Positions 19,668 to 27,552 of a stretch of 64,000 nucleotides of DNA are shown one piece after another (positions within the stretch are counted from its first letter, which is position 1; each line of letters opens with the position of its first letter). The notes under the pieces were generated by a model. It saw only the letters and a program-made list of their open reading frames with translations. It made no database searches and was not told where the DNA came from. The translations under genes were made by a program, and so were the position numbers. The stretch comes from Chitinophagaceae bacterium (lineage in GTDB: Bacteria > Bacteroidota > Bacteroidia > Chitinophagales > Chitinophagaceae). The DNA lies in assembly GCA_016721385.1 (NCBI GenBank), contig JADKIE010000001.1, positions 372,001 through 436,000 on the forward strand. The letters are read 5' to 3'.

Positions 19668-20176
19668 TAATTCGCTTTTGCCCTACATTCCTCAATAATT
19701 GCATCTACTCTTTCTTTCGTTAAATGCTCTCTATAATGTTTTCCCAATTGCATCATGGGTGCATAACCGCAAGCACCAAGACACTCTACCGTTTTTAAAG
19801 TAAACATTCCATCGGCAGTTGTTTCGCCGGGTTTAATGTTTAGTTTTTCGCCAATGTGTTTTATAATATCATCGCAACCACTTACCATACACGGCCCTGT
19901 TTGGCAAACCTCAAACATGTATTTGCCTACAGGTTTTAAATTAAACATGCTGTAAAAACTGGCAACTTCGTACACTTCAATTGGTGTAATGTTCAGCAAC
20001 GTTGCTACATAATCCATCACAGGTACATCTAACCAGCCCCCAAAATCCTGTTGTGCCATGTGTAACACAGGCAGTAAGGCACTTTTTTGTTTGCCCTCGG
20101 GATAGCGGCTTATTATTTCCGCTACTTTTGCCAGTTTTTGTTCATTAAATTGTATCATACTAAAATCAAAAGTCAA
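19667..20176 (-). CDS. nuoE: NADH-quinone oxidoreductase subunit E
   Basis: NuoE carries the off-path N1a [2Fe-2S] cluster. The 169-residue protein has an N-terminal helical domain (RYPEGKQKSALLPVLHMAQQDFGGW) and a thioredoxin-like domain. The four ligands lie in CQTGPCMVSGC and VECLGACGYAPMMQ. The start chosen gives MTFDFSMIQF; a later ATG (MIQFNEQ) fits the family equally well. Confidence 0.95.
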   Translation of the reverse strand: MTFDFSMIQFNEQKLAKVAEIISRYPEGKQKSALLPVLHMAQQDFGGWLDVPVMDYVATLLNITPIEVYEVASFYSMFNLKPVGKYMFEVCQTGPCMVSGCDDIIKHIGEKLNIKPGETTADGMFTLKTVECLGACGYAPMMQLGKHYREHLTKERVDAIIEECRAKAN

Positions 20177-20241
20177 AAGTGAAAAAACGGAATTCTAAAA
20201 TTGAAAACCTTTTTTACTTTTTATTTTTTATTTTTTACTTG
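20163..20241. repeat. AAAAGTC / TTTTTAC degenerate inverted repeat between nuoD and nuoE
   Basis: The left arm is AAATCAAAAGTCAAAAGTGA and the right arm is a TTTTTTACTTTTTATTTTTT-type tract. The arms are imperfectly complementary. The tract fills the whole 66-bp intercistronic gap. Confidence 0.5.
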
Positions 20242-20242
20242 T

Positions 20243-21469
20243 TTACGCATCCAACTCTCCTGCAATTAAATTTAAACTACTCATAGTAATAATTGCATCA
20301 CTTAACATGCCTCCCTGAATTAACTCGGGATAAGCCTGATAATAAATAAAACAAGGACGTCGGAAATGCAACCTGTATGGTGTTCTTCCTCCATCGCTTA
20401 TTAAATAAAAGCCCAGCTCTCCATTTGCAGCTTCAATACTGTTGTACACTTCGCCTGCAGGTATTTCTGTTTCGCCCATTACAATTTTAAAATGGTAAAT
20501 TAAGGCTTCCATTTTTGTGTACACATCTTTCTTTTCCGGCAAATAATAGGCTGGTGCATCGGCATGATACACTTCTGCATCAGCTCCTTTAAACTCCTGC
20601 AATTTTTGCCAAGCCTGTTCTAAAATGCTTAGGCTTTGCCACATTTCTTCGTTACGCACTAAAAAACGATCATAACAATCGCCGGTTTTACCAACAGGTA
20701 TCGTAAAATCAAAATCCTGATAACTGCTATAGGGAGTATGTACACGTACATCGTAATCAACCCCGGCGGCACGTAAATTGGGGCCTGTAAAGCCATAGTT
20801 TAATGCCCTCTCGGCGCTAATTGGGCCACAACCAATGGTACGTTCCATAAAAATTCGATTACGGGTAAAAAGATTTTCAAACTCTTTTAAAACCCTTGGA
20901 TATTCTTTTATAAAACGTTCAATCTTTTCTAATGCAGTATTGGTAAAATTGCGTTCGAAACCGCCAATACGCCCAATATTAGTTGTAAGACGAGAACCAC
21001 AAACTTCTTCGTATATTTCGTAAATTAACTCTCTGTATTGCATTACATAAAAAAAGCCGGTGTATGCACCACTATCTACACCAACAATACTATTACAAAT
21101 TAAGTGGTCGCTAATACGAGATAATTCCATTATAATTACCCGTAAATAATCTACCCTTTTTGGTATTTGTACGCCCAGTAATTTTTCGCAGGTTAAATGC
21201 CAACCCATATTATTTAATGGAGATGAGCAGTAATTTAATCTATCAGTTATGGGAGTAATTTGGTTTAGCGGCCTGCGTTCGGCCAATTTTTCAAAAGCCC
21301 GGTGTATGTACCCAACGGTAGATGTGGCTTTTAAAATACGTTCGCCATCTAACTCTAAAATATTTTGAAACACCCCATGCGTAGCAGGATGCGTAGGCCC
21401 AAGGTTAAGTGTATTAGTTTGCTTTTCTATTGAGCCTTCGGGTAATACTATATGTTCGTTAGAATTCAT
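20243..21469 (-). CDS. nuoD: NADH-quinone oxidoreductase subunit D
   Basis: NuoD forms the quinone pocket with NuoB. The 408-residue intact protein has LNLGPTHPATHGVFQNILELDGE with the quinone-site histidine and IGYIHRAFEKLAERR-like sequence (here VGYIHRAFEKLAERR). It also has the CSSPLNNMGW segment and ends in IITMSSLNLIAGELDA. It is a separate gene from nuoC, 20 bp downstream of it. Confidence 0.97.
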   Translation of the reverse strand: MNSNEHIVLPEGSIEKQTNTLNLGPTHPATHGVFQNILELDGERILKATSTVGYIHRAFEKLAERRPLNQITPITDRLNYCSSPLNNMGWHLTCEKLLGVQIPKRVDYLRVIIMELSRISDHLICNSIVGVDSGAYTGFFYVMQYRELIYEIYEEVCGSRLTTNIGRIGGFERNFTNTALEKIERFIKEYPRVLKEFENLFTRNRIFMERTIGCGPISAERALNYGFTGPNLRAAGVDYDVRVHTPYSSYQDFDFTIPVGKTGDCYDRFLVRNEEMWQSLSILEQAWQKLQEFKGADAEVYHADAPAYYLPEKKDVYTKMEALIYHFKIVMGETEIPAGEVYNSIEAANGELGFYLISDGGRTPYRLHFRRPCFIYYQAYPELIQGGMLSDAIITMSSLNLIAGELDA

Positions 21470-21489
21470 TAATTAAACTGTTTTATTTT

Positions 21490-21994
21490 TTATCTGCCAA
21501 ACATTTCATCGTCTTTATCAATACGGGTTTGATCTTCTAATGGAAATTCTTTTCTTAAAGGGAAATAATCCATTTCATCTACATTTAATATTCTTATTAA
21601 ATTAGGATGACCAACAAAATTTACTCCGAAAAAATCGTAGGTTTCTCTTTCCATAAAATTGGCCGATTGATATAATGCCGTAGCACTAAACACTTCAGGC
21701 TTTTCTATGTTTGTAAAAACTTTAAAACGTAAGCGAATATTATCTACTAAATTATGCAAATGATATACCACAGCCAACTCCTGGTCTTTATTATCGGGGT
21801 AATGTACTGCTTGCAAATCGGTTAAAAAATCGAAAACGCAACTCTTCATCATCGTACAAAAACTGTAATACTTTTAAGTTTAACTCGGCAGGTGCAGTAA
21901 GTGTAAGCATACCAAAAGGCTCTTGCCAGTTGGTAAGTGCATCACCAAATTTTTCCGTTAGTTTTTGTTTTATAATATTGTTATCTAAAGCCAT
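21490..21994 (-). CDS. nuoC: NADH-quinone oxidoreductase subunit C (one indel)
   Basis: NuoC is the 30-kDa-type hydrophilic-arm subunit. The chain starts at MALDNNIIKQKLTEKFGD and continues through FLYDDEELRF. An extra T in a T run near 21837 shifts the frame, and removing it gives RFDFLTDLQAVHYPDNKD. The family signature ERETYDFFGVNFVGHPNLIRIL is present, and the chain ends FPLEDQTRIDKDDEMFGR. Restored length is about 167 residues. This is one of the few insertions, as opposed to deletions, among the frame breaks in this window. Confidence 0.93.
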
Positions 21995-22065
21995 TTGATA
22001 TTTTATATTTTTTATACTAATTTTGGATAAAGAAAGTTTTACCACCAAAACCGTACGTTTTCATT

Positions 22066-22629
22066 TTATTGTATTCCATAACTTCCCAATAATTCCTTGT
22101 ATTGATCACTATGTCTTCTACGTAATCCTTCGGCATTTACCAGTTCCTGTATTTTCATAAACCCATCTAAATATGCCTCGGGTCTTGGTGGGCAACCAGG
22201 TACATATACATCTACAGGTATTACCTGATCTATTCCCTGCAAAACAGAATAGGTATCAAATATGCCACCGCTACTTGCACAAGCGCCAACAGCCATTACC
22301 CAACGAGGCTCTGCCATTTGTAAATAAACCTGACGTAATACAGGTGCCATTTTTTTTGAAATGGTACCCATTACCAATAATAAATCGCATTGGCGTGGGC
22401 TAAAGCTCATACGCTCTGCACCAAAACGGGCAATATCGTAATGGCTTGCGGCTGTTGCCATAAACTCTATACCACAACAACTTGTAGCAAAAGGCATTGG
22501 CCAAATGGAGTTTTTACGAGCAAGGCTAACCACTTTTTCGAAGCTGGTTGCCATAAAACCTTCGCCCATATACCCTTCGGGAATACCTTCAAATTTTATA
22601 GTATTATTATATTGTATTGAACGAGACAT
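22066..22629 (-). CDS. nuoB: NADH-quinone oxidoreductase subunit B
   Basis: NuoB carries the terminal N2 cluster beside the quinone site. The 187-residue intact protein has the adjacent cysteines in [12 protein letters not shown], then GACASSGG and the PGCPPRPEA motif, together the four N2 ligands. It lies between nuoA and nuoC on the minus strand. Confidence 0.97.
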   Translation of the reverse strand: MSRSIQYNNTIKFEGIPEGYMGEGFMATSFEKVVSLARKNSIWPMPFATSCCGIEFMATAASHYDIARFGAERMSFSPRQCDLLLVMGTISKKMAPVLRQVYLQMAEPRWVMAVGACASSGGIFDTYSVLQGIDQVIPVDVYVPGCPPRPEAYLDGFMKIQELVNAEGLRRRHSDQYKELLGSYGIQ

Positions 22630-22664
22630 AATTTGAAAATTTGATAATTTAATAATTTGATAAA
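22630..22664. repeat. AATTTGATAATTTAATAA repeat between nuoA and nuoB
   Basis: This is an imperfect AATTTGA-type tandem (ATTTGAAAATTTGATAATTT, then AATAATTTGATAAAG) immediately upstream of the nuoB ATG. It is another distinct short-repeat type in a nuo operon gap. Confidence 0.5.
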
Positions 22665-22722
22665 GAAAACATGTGTTATGTAAACCTTGTCAAATCATCT
22701 CTTCTGCTATTTATTAATTTCT

Positions 22723-23118
22723 TTAGTCTTCCCAGTTTAAAGCACCTTTCTTAATAATATATATAAATCCTATTATAAATAATGCTACAAACATTAAAAC
22801 AGCCACAAAGCCCTGCCAGCCTAATTCTCTAAAATTTACCGCATAAGGATAAAAAAAGATTACCTCTACATCAAATAAAACAAATAAAATAGCCACTAAA
22901 AAATATTTAATGGCAATGGGGCGGCGGGCATTTCCTTTAATATCTATACCACTTTCAAAATTTTGCAGTTTATCGCTGGTTTTCCTTTTTGGCCCCAAAT
23001 AATTAGAAAGCACCATTATAAAGGCTATTAGCCCAATTGCAAAAATTACCTGAATGGCAATGGGTAAGTAATTTGCGGCACTATTTACATTGTTGGTTTG
23101 TAGAAAGAAAAGATGCAT
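22723..23118 (-). CDS. nuoA: NADH-quinone oxidoreductase subunit A
   Basis: The 131-residue three-helix protein has the family segments GPKRKTSDKLQNFESGIDI and FDVEVIFFYPYAVNFRELGW with conserved acidic residues. It is the first gene of the nuo operon. A TATTTTTG -7-like box lies about 27 bp upstream of the ATG and a strong terminator separates it from the upstream TPR gene, so the operon probably starts here. Confidence 0.96.
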   Translation of the reverse strand: MHLFFLQTNNVNSAANYLPIAIQVIFAIGLIAFIMVLSNYLGPKRKTSDKLQNFESGIDIKGNARRPIAIKYFLVAILFVLFDVEVIFFYPYAVNFRELGWQGFVAVLMFVALFIIGFIYIIKKGALNWED

Positions 23119-23144
23119 ATATCAGATACTGTTATATTGGTTAG

Positions 23145-23152
23145 CAAAAATA
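23145..23152 (-). promoter_or_regulatory. Probable -7 element of the nuo operon
   Basis: On the minus strand it reads TATTTTTG, matching TAnnTTTG, 26 bases upstream of the nuoA ATG. The -33 region is not clear. AT-rich context makes chance matches possible. Confidence 0.4.
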
Positions 23153-23186
23153 CGTTAGCAATGCGAATATTCCATAGTGTAAAATA

Positions 23187-23220
23187 AAAACCCCGTAATC
23201 TTATTTAATTACGGGGTTTT
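23187..23220 (-). terminator. Terminator of the TPR gene, upstream of nuoA
   Basis: A 13-bp stem (AAAACCCCGTAAT / ATTACGGGGTTTT) has an 8-base loop. It ends in T on both strands, so it may also act bidirectionally. Confidence 0.85.
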
Positions 23221-23270
23221 GTAGGTATTTAGACTAATTTATTTACTTAGTTTTGGCTTTGGTTTGGCCA

Positions 23271-25001
23271 CTACTTTTTTTTTACCGTTGCCGGCGTTTT
23301 TGCAGGCGTTTTGGTGCCTGTAGTTTTTGCCGGAGTAGTTTTAGGCGCCGGCTTTGCCGGTGCAGGATTCATGTTCATTTTGGAAATGGCATCTTTATTG
23401 GCGATTGTTTCCGCATCTGTAGGGTCTACCAAAAGTGCTTTATCGCAAAATGCTATTGCACCGGCTTTATCTTTTTTAATATTGGCCATATAGGCAATCA
23501 TGTATTTATAGCTACCTATTAGCTGGCTTTTTATTTTAGATTTGTCGACAGCGGCTTCGCCTACAGCAATAGCTTTTTCAAAATAAGGATTGGCTAGTCC
23601 TGCTGCCATTGTGGTATCGATACCCCAGTTTGCCTTACCTAACATATAATGTCCAAAAATATCATCCGGAAATTTTTGTGCATATTGGTTAAATATTTCA
23701 ATAGATGGCTGAAAACTTCCTACACGATAATAGTTGTACCCTGCATTGTATAAATCCGTTTTACCCGGATTTTTCTTAATCATTACTACTTTTTTATACC
23801 AATCTGCCGCATCTTTAAATTGCTTGCGCTTTTCGTAAACAGATGCGATAGATTTTAAAAGAGCTACTTTTTCTTCCTCAGTTGCAGCCATCTCTACCCC
23901 TTTATCAATATATGTTCCTGCTATGGCTTCGTTACCCGGAAATTTCAGTAAAACTATGGCATAGGTTTCTATATCGGCAGGTCCTATTTTTTCAGGTTTT
24001 TGTCTTTTAAAAAATTCGTCAAAATAAGTTTTTGCATTTATAGAATCGCCTATTTTATTGTATTGATAAGCAATAATTCCCCACAATCTTGGGTCGGTAC
24101 CGCCTGCAGCAATACAATCTTTACCTTTATTTATGGTTTCCTGATATAAACCTTGAGCAGCTTTTAAAGCTGTACGTAAGTAGCAGGCATTAGGCTCATC
24201 GCTACCTTTTGCTGTTAAATATTTTTCTAAATAATCGGCACTTTTATTTACATTAATATTATAATAATATTGTTGCAATGTAAAATAAACCGGGCTGTAA
24301 CTAGGGTCCATTGCAATAGTTTCGTTGTAATAACGCATGTAAATATCTTCCTGTGTTTGCCCTTGTGTTTGATAAATACGACCAATACGATATTTGGCCC
24401 TGGCGTATTTAGAATCTAACGACAAAGCAGTTTCGTAAGCACTTAACGCTGCAGCGCCATCAGGTAATTTACGATAAGCATCACCCAAATTGCACCAAAC
24501 GTCCGGATCTCTCATGCCCTTAATTGCCGTAGCTTGTTTAAGTTTTTCGATAGCGTAGGATGCATCGCCCAATTTTGAATCGAAATTAGCGTTGGCAAAA
24601 CCTACTGCATTTAATACAGCGGCATTTTTACCCTGGCTTAAGCTAATAGCTGTTTCAAAACGGGTACGGGCATCTTGCGTTTTTCCTTCTAACAATTCCA
24701 TATGGCCTACACCTGCGGTTAATAATGCACTATTACTATTTGCAGCTAATGTTTTTAAATATAATGCCTTAGCTCCTGCTACATCTTTATTATCGTTATC
24801 GGCAATCATAGTTTGGCCTAACCAATAAGCAGCATCCACATTATTAGGATTAGCAGCTAATAATTTTTCGAAAGTTTGCTTTGCACTAATGAATTTTTCG
24901 TAATACAAAAACTTTCTACCTTCTTCTAAAGTTTGCGCCTTAGAAAAATTGCCAAATACCATGGCCGCTAAAAACATTACACCTAATTTGATCTTGTTCA
25001 T
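23271..25001 (-). CDS. Exported tetratricopeptide-repeat protein
   Basis: The 576-residue protein has a signal peptide (MNKIKLGVMFLAAMVFGNFSKAQ). It has many 34-residue TPR units, for example ANPNNVDAAYWLGQTMI, DVWCNLGDAYRKLPDGAAALSAYETALSLD and TDLYNAGYNYYRVGSFQPSIEIFNQYAQKFPDDIFGHYMLGKANW. A C-terminal low-complexity Pro/Ala/Lys/Thr tail (about residues 540-576) follows. It lies downstream of a PstS-like lipoprotein gene and a TonB gene, an association common in Bacteroidota. It is probably a periplasmic scaffold, but the partner is unknown. Confidence 0.9.
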   Translation of the reverse strand: MNKIKLGVMFLAAMVFGNFSKAQTLEEGRKFLYYEKFISAKQTFEKLLAANPNNVDAAYWLGQTMIADNDNKDVAGAKALYLKTLAANSNSALLTAGVGHMELLEGKTQDARTRFETAISLSQGKNAAVLNAVGFANANFDSKLGDASYAIEKLKQATAIKGMRDPDVWCNLGDAYRKLPDGAAALSAYETALSLDSKYARAKYRIGRIYQTQGQTQEDIYMRYYNETIAMDPSYSPVYFTLQQYYYNINVNKSADYLEKYLTAKGSDEPNACYLRTALKAAQGLYQETINKGKDCIAAGGTDPRLWGIIAYQYNKIGDSINAKTYFDEFFKRQKPEKIGPADIETYAIVLLKFPGNEAIAGTYIDKGVEMAATEEEKVALLKSIASVYEKRKQFKDAADWYKKVVMIKKNPGKTDLYNAGYNYYRVGSFQPSIEIFNQYAQKFPDDIFGHYMLGKANWGIDTTMAAGLANPYFEKAIAVGEAAVDKSKIKSQLIGSYKYMIAYMANIKKDKAGAIAFCDKALLVDPTDAETIANKDAISKMNMNPAPAKPAPKTTPAKTTGTKTPAKTPATVKKK

Positions 25002-25075
25002 TTTAATTTGCTGTTTAAGACTTTACAATGTTATTAATTTTATCAATATCCGCTCTATAATTCTTTGTAAACTTA

Positions 25076-26005
25076 TTATAATTTTTCTTTTATTCGTACT
25101 GTTCTTACTTCAAAATCCATTCTGGGGCCTAAGTATGCTCTTCTAAAAACCAACTGACCTCTTTCGTATTTTAAGAACTCCGCAAAGCCAGATCCTAACC
25201 CAGAATAGTTCTCTTTCAATATATAATACAAACCACGTACCAAAGCGTACCTTTTGGTTAAGATGCTGGCCTGAGTAGGTTTTACATATGGCGTACTATC
25301 GCAAACATTACATTTTACATATGCAATTTTAACTTTTTTTAACATTTCTACCTGTTCTTTTTCTTCGGGGTTTCCAATCCAACTAATACCAACCAAGCCA
25401 ATTGCATTTGGATTTTCGGATACATAATTTAATACTTCCTTACTTGTTTTAACTGCTTTAACCACCGATGTATCAAATGTCTGGCCTTTTAATATGCTAT
25501 CTGTAATAAACCTAACAGTGCTTGTAGCATTTAACCCATCAAATATTACAGGCTGTGCTTTACCATCTTTACCGGTCAGTTTCTGCTTTAATTTATCTAA
25601 CGTAAACAATGTATCGTTACTGTTTTTATTAACTACAATTGTAATGGCATCCCATGCTATTGGCTCACTTGGTGGCGAGTAAGCAATGGTATCCTGAAAA
25701 AATTTGGCTTCTTTTTTAGATAACCCTCTTGTTACAATTATCATTCTTGTTGACGTATCGGAGTATAAATCTCTAAAACAATCGGCCTCGGTTTTATACA
25801 AAGCATTAATTTTTGTGCCCGGATAAGATGCTTCGTACACTTTTATTTGTTCTTCAATTACAGGCCTAAAACTTTCATCAACAGTTATGCTAATGGTGCC
25901 ATTTGTAGGCGAATCAAGCACTTTGGGGCTTGGGTTATTATTACAACTAAAGATATTAGCTATAACAAACAACAAACTCCCATACATATTTTTATATCTA
26001 TTCAT
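25076..26005 (-). CDS. PstS-like substrate-binding lipoprotein
   Basis: The 309-residue protein has a lipoprotein signal (SLLFVIANIFSCNNNPSP, cysteine about residue 20). A periplasmic binding fold of the PstS type follows, with GTISITVDESFRPVIEEQIKVYEASYPGTKINALY and AIGLVGISWIGNPEEKEQ. Phosphate specificity cannot be assumed. In Bacteroidota, homologues are regularly encoded between tonB and a TPR protein with no ABC permease nearby, as here, which suggests a role other than classical phosphate import. Its ATG overlaps the upstream stop by one base. Confidence 0.85.
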   Translation of the reverse strand: MNRYKNMYGSLLFVIANIFSCNNNPSPKVLDSPTNGTISITVDESFRPVIEEQIKVYEASYPGTKINALYKTEADCFRDLYSDTSTRMIIVTRGLSKKEAKFFQDTIAYSPPSEPIAWDAITIVVNKNSNDTLFTLDKLKQKLTGKDGKAQPVIFDGLNATSTVRFITDSILKGQTFDTSVVKAVKTSKEVLNYVSENPNAIGLVGISWIGNPEEKEQVEMLKKVKIAYVKCNVCDSTPYVKPTQASILTKRYALVRGLYYILKENYSGLGSGFAEFLKYERGQLVFRRAYLGPRMDFEVRTVRIKEKL

Positions 26006-26202
26006 TAATCTTTAAAATAATTTTTGGCATAGCCACGGTAAATTCTAAAAGCCCCATATACAAAACAAAGAATAGAAAATATGATTATCATGGTATGGTC
26101 GTACTGGTCAATAAAAGGCTTCATTTTTTCGGTTGGATATAAAAACATTACACCCACGCCAATTAAAAAAATACCCATAACATAATTGGTAATACTTTTC
26201 AT
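26005..26202 (-). CDS. Small two-helix membrane protein
   Basis: From MKSITNYVMGIFLIGVGVMFLYP the 65-residue protein has two hydrophobic segments (about residues 7-22 and 36-54, HTMIIIFSILCFVYGAFRIY) and a basic end. I recognise no family by name. It sits between tonB and the PstS-like gene, overlapping the next ATG by one base. Its 5' end lies inside the aberrant extension of the truncated TonB frame. A start 12 codons upstream is possible but reads through the residual TonB sequence. Confidence 0.7.
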   Translation of the reverse strand: MKSITNYVMGIFLIGVGVMFLYPTEKMKPFIDQYDHTMIIIFSILCFVYGAFRIYRGYAKNYFKD

Positions 26203-26899
26203 CCTTATAAGATTTTTTTCTCTTTTGTAACTTACCATCGTAGCCTACTACAAATTTTACTTGTACACTTACGGCTTCGTCTTCTTCCATATCTCTGGGA
26301 TTGGTTAAATTTCTTTCTAAAAATTTACGCAAAGCATCCATACCGCCGGGATAAGATGGAGCAACTTCTACTTCATTTTCGCCATAGGTTTTTGTAATAT
26401 CAACCACTGGCTCTGCAGGTTTCCCTTTTGGTTCTCCTCCGTCACCAGTACCGACAGGTATTACCAACGGAGGGTTTGAAGGACCATTGCCCGGCAATGT
26501 AACATTAATGCTACCAATTGCTGTTTTATCATCAATTGTTTTTAATGTATCGGCATCATTTGGCTTATTAGTTATCTTGATATTATTTAAGAGTTTTGAA
26601 TGGTCTGTTGGTTGTTGTTTTACATTTTGCTTTATTTTTTCTTGCTTAGGTTCTTCCTTTTTAAAATCTGCAATTGGGCAAGTTATTATATCTGTTACAT
26701 TTAATTTATTATCTATCACTTTTTCTTTAGGCAAAAAAGTAAAAGCAGATAAAACCACCACGCCGGTAAGCATTACAGCCAATGATTTTGTTAATCGATT
26801 ATTGTAAAATTTACGTAAATCATACGCTCCGTATGCTTTGTTTCTGTTATCAAAAAGAATGTCCAATACATCACTTTTTAAAATTGTATCCTTGTTCAT
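26108..26899 (-). CDS. TonB-like energy transducer with truncated C-terminal domain
   Basis: The N-terminus (MNKDTILKSDVLDILFDNRNKAYGAYDLRKFYNNRLTKS) and membrane helix match the tonB at 3721-4555. A linker follows, and the TonB domain starts normally at APSYPGGMDALRKFLERNL and VSVQVKFVVGYDGKLQK. The frame then runs into a basic, unrelated tail that is the 5' region of the next gene read in another frame. The last 60 or so residues of the TonB domain are missing, and no shifted frame recovers them. This therefore looks like a deletion of roughly 150-200 bp (real or an assembly error). If real, coupling to outer-membrane receptors would be lost. Confidence 0.75.
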   Translation of the reverse strand: MNKDTILKSDVLDILFDNRNKAYGAYDLRKFYNNRLTKSLAVMLTGVVVLSAFTFLPKEKVIDNKLNVTDIITCPIADFKKEEPKQEKIKQNVKQQPTDHSKLLNNIKITNKPNDADTLKTIDDKTAIGSINVTLPGNGPSNPPLVIPVGTGDGGEPKGKPAEPVVDITKTYGENEVEVAPSYPGGMDALRKFLERNLTNPRDMEEDEAVSVQVKFVVGYDGKLQKRKKSYKDEKYYQLCYGYFFNWRGCNVFISNRKNEAFY

Positions 26900-27068
26900 G
26901 TTTTTTGGTTTTTAATGTTAAGAAAATAAAAACCGACGTCGTTGTTAGTAAGATGCGTTTAGGAAATTATTCCATAAACAAGATACCGATGTTGGATGCC
27001 GGATACTTTTATAAATTTTTATGTTTTTCCTATAAACCATCAACTAAAATTCATCAACCTGCAATTAT

Positions 27069-27076
27069 TAACTTTG
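27069..27076 (+). promoter_or_regulatory. -7 element of the phosphatase gene
   Basis: TAACTTTG matches TAnnTTTG and ends exactly 4 bases before the ATG at 27081, as for mnmE and rlmN, predicting a leaderless or near-leaderless transcript. Confidence 0.55.
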
Positions 27077-27080
27077 CAGC

Positions 27081-27543
27081 ATGAAAATTTTAATGGTTTG
27101 TTTGGGTAATATTTGCCGTAGCCCGTTGGCTGAGGGTATTTTGCAACAAAAAAGTAAAAGAAGCCGGATTAAATTGGATTATAGAAAGTGCAGGCACAAA
27201 TGGATTTCATACCGGTGAAGCTCCACATCATCTTAGCCAAAAAGTGGCATTGTTAAATGGCGTTGATATTAGTAACCAACGAAGTAGAAAATTTATTAAA
27301 GAAGATATTACTAATTATGATATTATTTATGCAATGGCAAATGATGTTTTACTTGATATTAAACGAATTAGCGGCAATACTTTTAACTCCAAAAAAGTTA
27401 TCTTATTTTTGAACGAAATTTTTATCAATCAAAATAAAGATGTACCCGATCCCTGGTATGGCGAAGAGGATGGTTATCATGAAGTGTTTGACTTGATTGA
27501 GAAAACAAGCAACAAGATTATTGAAAAATACAAGACTAACTAA
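27081..27543 (+). CDS. Low-molecular-weight protein-tyrosine phosphatase (one indel)
   Basis: The N-terminal catalytic loop is intact: MKILMVCLGNICRSPLAEGIL matches CX5R(S/T) with the nucleophilic cysteine at about residue 7. An extra A in an A run near 27150 shifts the frame; removing it gives QQKVKEAGLNWIIESAGTNGFHTGEAPHH. The general acid lies in VPDPWYGEEDGYHEVFDLIE. Restored length is about 153 residues, normal for the family. It ends 9 bp before hisS. The substrate is unknown. Confidence 0.92.
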
Positions 27544-27552
27544 AGAAACCAA

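Noticed and set aside
10041..22048. Pseudogenisation of complex I
   Set aside because: All breaks are homopolymer indels with conserved motifs intact on both sides, and intact nuoA/B/D/E/J/K/N remain. Error is the better explanation.
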